Shown here in pieces: positions 61,961 through 64,000 of a stretch of 64,000 bases of DNA. Position numbers and translations under genes: made by a program. Origin of the DNA: Massilia sp. H-1. Lineage in GTDB: Bacteria; Pseudomonadota; Gammaproteobacteria; Burkholderiales; Burkholderiaceae_D. The stretch is taken from positions 1,240,001 to 1,304,000 of the forward strand of contig CP087969.1 in NCBI GenBank assembly GCA_024703915.1. The letters run 5' to 3'. The notes under the pieces are model-generated. The model was not told the origin of the DNA. It did no database searches and was given only the letters and a program-made list of their open reading frames with translations. Within the stretch, counting starts at the first letter, position 1, and each line of letters begins with the position of its first letter.

Positions 61961-62673
61961 GCGTCCGTCGCGGGCACCGATTCCACCAGCGGCTTGTCGG
62001 CTAGGCTCGCGTGCTTAGGCTGCAGCCTGGCCGCGAAACGCACTTCCTTGACCCCGGCTTCGGCCATGCGGCGTGGTGCGGCGGCGCGCCCGGTGGTGCA
62101 GCACGCTGCCGGAGGGCGAGATCAGCGAGGCGGTCATCATCGGCCCCTGCGCAAAGATCTCCACGCATTCGGCCTGCGCCGTCGTCGACAGCAGGTGGGT
62201 ATGGCCATGCATGTCCGAGGTGCCGAATTCGAGCTTGCCGCTGGCCCGCACCACCGCATACTCGCGCCGCGCGAGCGGGGTGCCGTCATGCTCGTCGACC
62301 AGCACGAAGCGGTCGGTAAAGACCTGGGTCGGCGCACCGCGCGCCACCGCCGCGGCGACCGGATGCGACAGCGCCCGGCCCGCATCCTTGATGACCTGGC
62401 AGCGCAGATTCTGGTTCGGCAGCAGCTTGGGGGCGCTCTGGCAGCGGCAAATGCACAGGTCATTCTCCAGCGCGACGTTCTTGCCGTTCCAGGTTTCGGG
62501 AATGCGCGGTCCGACGCACTGGATCTTGCTAGCATGGTCCGGCACACCGGGCAGGTCACCAGGTCGCCTTCGAGCGCGATCGGCATGCCGTCGATGCTGC
62601 CGTCGCTGCTGGCGGCAATCACTTTGCCGCCCGCGGTGGTCGTCGCGCCCAGCGTGATGGTGTAGCGCCTCAT
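61957..62673 (-). CDS. PAAR-domain protein with C-terminal extension
   Basis: MRRYTITLGATTTAGGKVIAASSDGSIDGMPIALEGDLVTCPVC is a PAAR-repeat start: short beta strands with the GxxT..G..V..G and a Cys pair (CPVC). Such proteins cap the VgrG tip of type VI secretion spikes. The C-terminal 150 residues (ENDLCICRCQSAPKLLPNQNLRCQVIKDAGRALSHPV, VFTDRFVLVDEHDGTPLARREYAVVRASGKLEFG) resemble the spike-associated extension of VgrG-linked PAAR proteins and may be an effector-like cap. No other type VI gene is nearby. Breaks near 62550, 62095 and 62020. Confidence 0.82.
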
Positions 62674-63027
62674 GCGATCTGCCCCCTCGAAATGAATTGC
62701 ACCCTGCTCTCCCGTCCCGTCGTCCCGCCGGGATGGCGTAGCCGAGTAGTAAGGTTACGGTGAGTAACGTTTCCAGTTTTGATATGGGTCAATTGTTTTT
62801 AAGGCGAAAAATTGCAAAAACGACTTGTGGTACCAGCATGCCACTTGAAGAATTGCGTCAAATTACGTCAAGCAACATGAAAGAAATAAGCTTTTCCCCC
62901 GAGATTTGTTTATTTGTGTGAGAAATAGTGGTATTGTTGGTTATCAAATCAATTCCGGATATTTTTCGCCGCGCCCAAACCTTGCGCCGCAGTCCTCTTC
63001 TGAATTTTTACCAAAGAGAGATCTCGC
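62674..63027. other. Intergenic region upstream of the PAAR gene
   Basis: About 350 bases, AT-rich from 62760 to 63010. A short palindrome, GTTAC-GGTGA-GTAAC at 62754-62768, is followed by poly-T. No gene supported. AGAGAG at 63015-63020 serves the small gene at 63028. Confidence 0.4.
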
Positions 63028-63275
63028 GTGCAACAGCAAGACCGAACCAATACTGCCCTGTCGCTCATTATCGAGCAGGGATTAACACGCGACCTCCTGC
63101 ACGGATCTGTGGTCGCATGGAAATTCCTCGCTTCGCACAATGTGCCCGAACACGTCATTCTGCGGGTACTGACCGAGCCCACCATGCGCCTAAGCATACC
63201 GATACCGCGGCCGCCATCGGGGTGGCGCGGGCACTGACACCGCCCGACTTTCCACCCGATGCCGCGCCCGACTAG
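63028..63275 (+). CDS. Small conserved hypothetical protein
   Basis: GTG start at 63028. MQQQDRTNTALSLIIEQGLTRDLLHGSVVAWKFLASHNVPEHVILRVLTEPTMRRKHTDTAAAIGVA after repair near 63190 (GCCTAAGC). About 81 residues, helical, with a basic C-terminus; similar short proteins recur in this bacterial group. Function unknown. Followed by a hairpin near 63262-63287 that could be its terminator. Confidence 0.7.
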
Positions 63276-63379
63276 GCCGGGCGCGCTGCCAGGCCGAACT
63301 CTGCCGTAATCGTTGTCTTACACGGACACAGCTTTCGTGCCGATAGGCACGCAACTATGTCCGTTGGATAATTGATTCC

Positions 63380-63919
63380 ATGGCAATCATCGAACAGCGT
63401 TTTCTGCGCGGACCGAACCTGTGGAGCAGCGGCAGCTGCCTGTCCACGGTGCTCGAGCTCGGCAACCTGCGGCACGCGCTGAGCAGCGATGTGGCCTGCT
63501 TTCCGGACGCCCTGCTGGCGCTCCTGCCCGGCTTGCACGCGCATGCCGCCACCCTGCAGCGCGGCTGCTATCTGGCCGAGGCCGTGACCATGGTGATGCT
63601 GGAAGTGCAGCGCCTGTCAGGCGCGCTGCGCCGTCGTCGTTCGCGGCGATCGTGATGGGACGCGCCAGCCAGACCCGCATCCTGGTCGCCAGCGCCAGCC
63701 AGGCTGCTTAAGCATGCAGGCGTGCGCGATCGCGCTGGCCGTGGTGGCCGACCTGTACGCGGGCAAGCGCGCGACACTGCCGGATTACCTGGGCGCGCGC
63801 CGCAAGGCCCAGCCTGTGCGGCCTGCGCCGGACCAGGAACTGGCCGTCCTCGCGCTGGCGGCCTGCCTCAGTACACAAAGCGGCTGCGGCCGCGCTCTGC
63901 CCGTTGCCAGTCCGGTAAA
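63380..63919 (+). CDS. Stand-alone protein resembling the N-terminal domain of cyanophycin synthetase
   Basis: MAIIEQRFLRGPNLWSSGSCLSTVLELGNLRHALSSDVACFPDALLALLPGLHAHAATLQRGCYLAEAVTMVMLEVQRLSGA matches the RGPN.W...C....DLG.L......F...LL.LLPGL..H..........GHV.EHVALELQ.LAG order of CphA N-domains. After breaks near 63635, 63710 (GCTTAAGC) and beyond it continues AIALAVVADLYAGKRATLPDYLGARR, about 170 residues in all. The ATP-grasp and ligase domains of CphA are absent, so this would be a domain-only relative. The stop is uncertain; TAA at 63917-63919 fits. Confidence 0.55.
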
Positions 63920-64000
63920 GGTAATGCTGCGTTCATGCCTAAGCATCCCACCCGAACGGCTTGTCATCGTAGGGATTGCGCAGTTCCGCCGCCGCCAGCC
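63868..64000 (-). CDS. Partial gene, C-terminus only
   Basis: Reading from the right edge: LAAAELRNPYDDKPFGWDAGMNAALPLPDWQRAERGRSRFVY then TGA at 63868-63870, after repair of GCCTAAGC at 63938-63945. The NPYDDKPFGWDA stretch looks like the C-terminus of a secreted or periplasmic protein. Too little remains to name it. Its end overlaps the convergent CphA-N-like gene. Confidence 0.55.

Overview
The window is GC-rich, densely packed bacterial chromosome. The gene families point to a betaproteobacterium of the order Burkholderiales, most likely an Oxalobacteraceae member of the Massilia/Telluria kind. This is inferred from protein types (EtfB, AlaS, GlnS, ExoI, Ohr/OhrR, DadA/Lrp, DUF3597, DUF5610, DUF4178 and DUF350 proteins) and not from a search. 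No rRNA, tRNA, CRISPR array, prophage or transposase was found.

Sequence quality shapes the annotation. Dozens of conserved genes, including essential ones such as alaS, glnS and pyrF, carry small indels. Many sit at strings such as GCTTAAGC, GCTTAGC, GCTAAGC, GCTTAGGC or GCCTAAGC. Replacing these with GCCGGC usually restores both the frame and a conserved Ala-Gly or Pro-Ala pair. A second class is loss of bases in GCGCGC runs. I read these as base-calling errors, probably at modified motifs, so interrupted genes are given as one CDS over the whole span. Residue numbers in such genes are approximate.

Layout. 1-5500: etfB (partial), tusA-like, alaS, ugpQ-like and a GlxA-type AraC regulator on the minus strand. 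5.5-13.6 kb: DJ-1/PfpI protein, metallo-beta-lactamase-fold hydrolase, lipoprotein, DUF3597 protein, zinc-ribbon membrane protein, CPA2 cation/proton antiporter and a solute-binding protein. 13.6-20.3 kb: a divergent polyamine/membrane module (FAD oxidoreductase and membrane-anchored aminopropyltransferase on minus; DUF350, SPFH, DUF4178, a tiny Gly-rich membrane protein and speD on plus). 20.3-28.4 kb: CaiB-type CoA transferase, DUF1223 protein, BaeSR-like two-component pair, divergent LysR/MFS pair and a di-haem cytochrome. 28.4-30.9 kb: four-gene minus operon headed by a J-domain protein. 31-36.2 kb: glnS, an orphan NarX-type histidine kinase, and a protein with five 17-residue YCMLRPG repeats followed by a perfect hairpin. 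36.5-46.6 kb: small proteins, an NAD-dependent epimerase divergent from a ferredoxin-reductase, a large inverted repeat, acyltransferase, MFS exporter, HPF-like protein, metal/cobalamin-type binding protein, GGDEF protein, DUF5610 protein, exonuclease I and PyrF. 46.7-50.5 kb: LemA plus two TPM proteins; SDR-ohrR-ohr with a readable operator. 51-64 kb: zinc-ribbon protein, VanZ-like protein, lipoprotein, M20 peptidase, asparaginase, DJ-1 protein, lrp/dadA, solute-binding protein, NHL-repeat/peptidase-like protein, SnoaL-like protein, PAAR protein, and a short protein resembling the N-terminal domain of cyanophycin synthetase.

The strongest candidates for something undescribed are the YCMLRPG repeat protein (35139-35852), the polyamine/SPFH module (13588-20259) and the J-domain operon (28382-30872).
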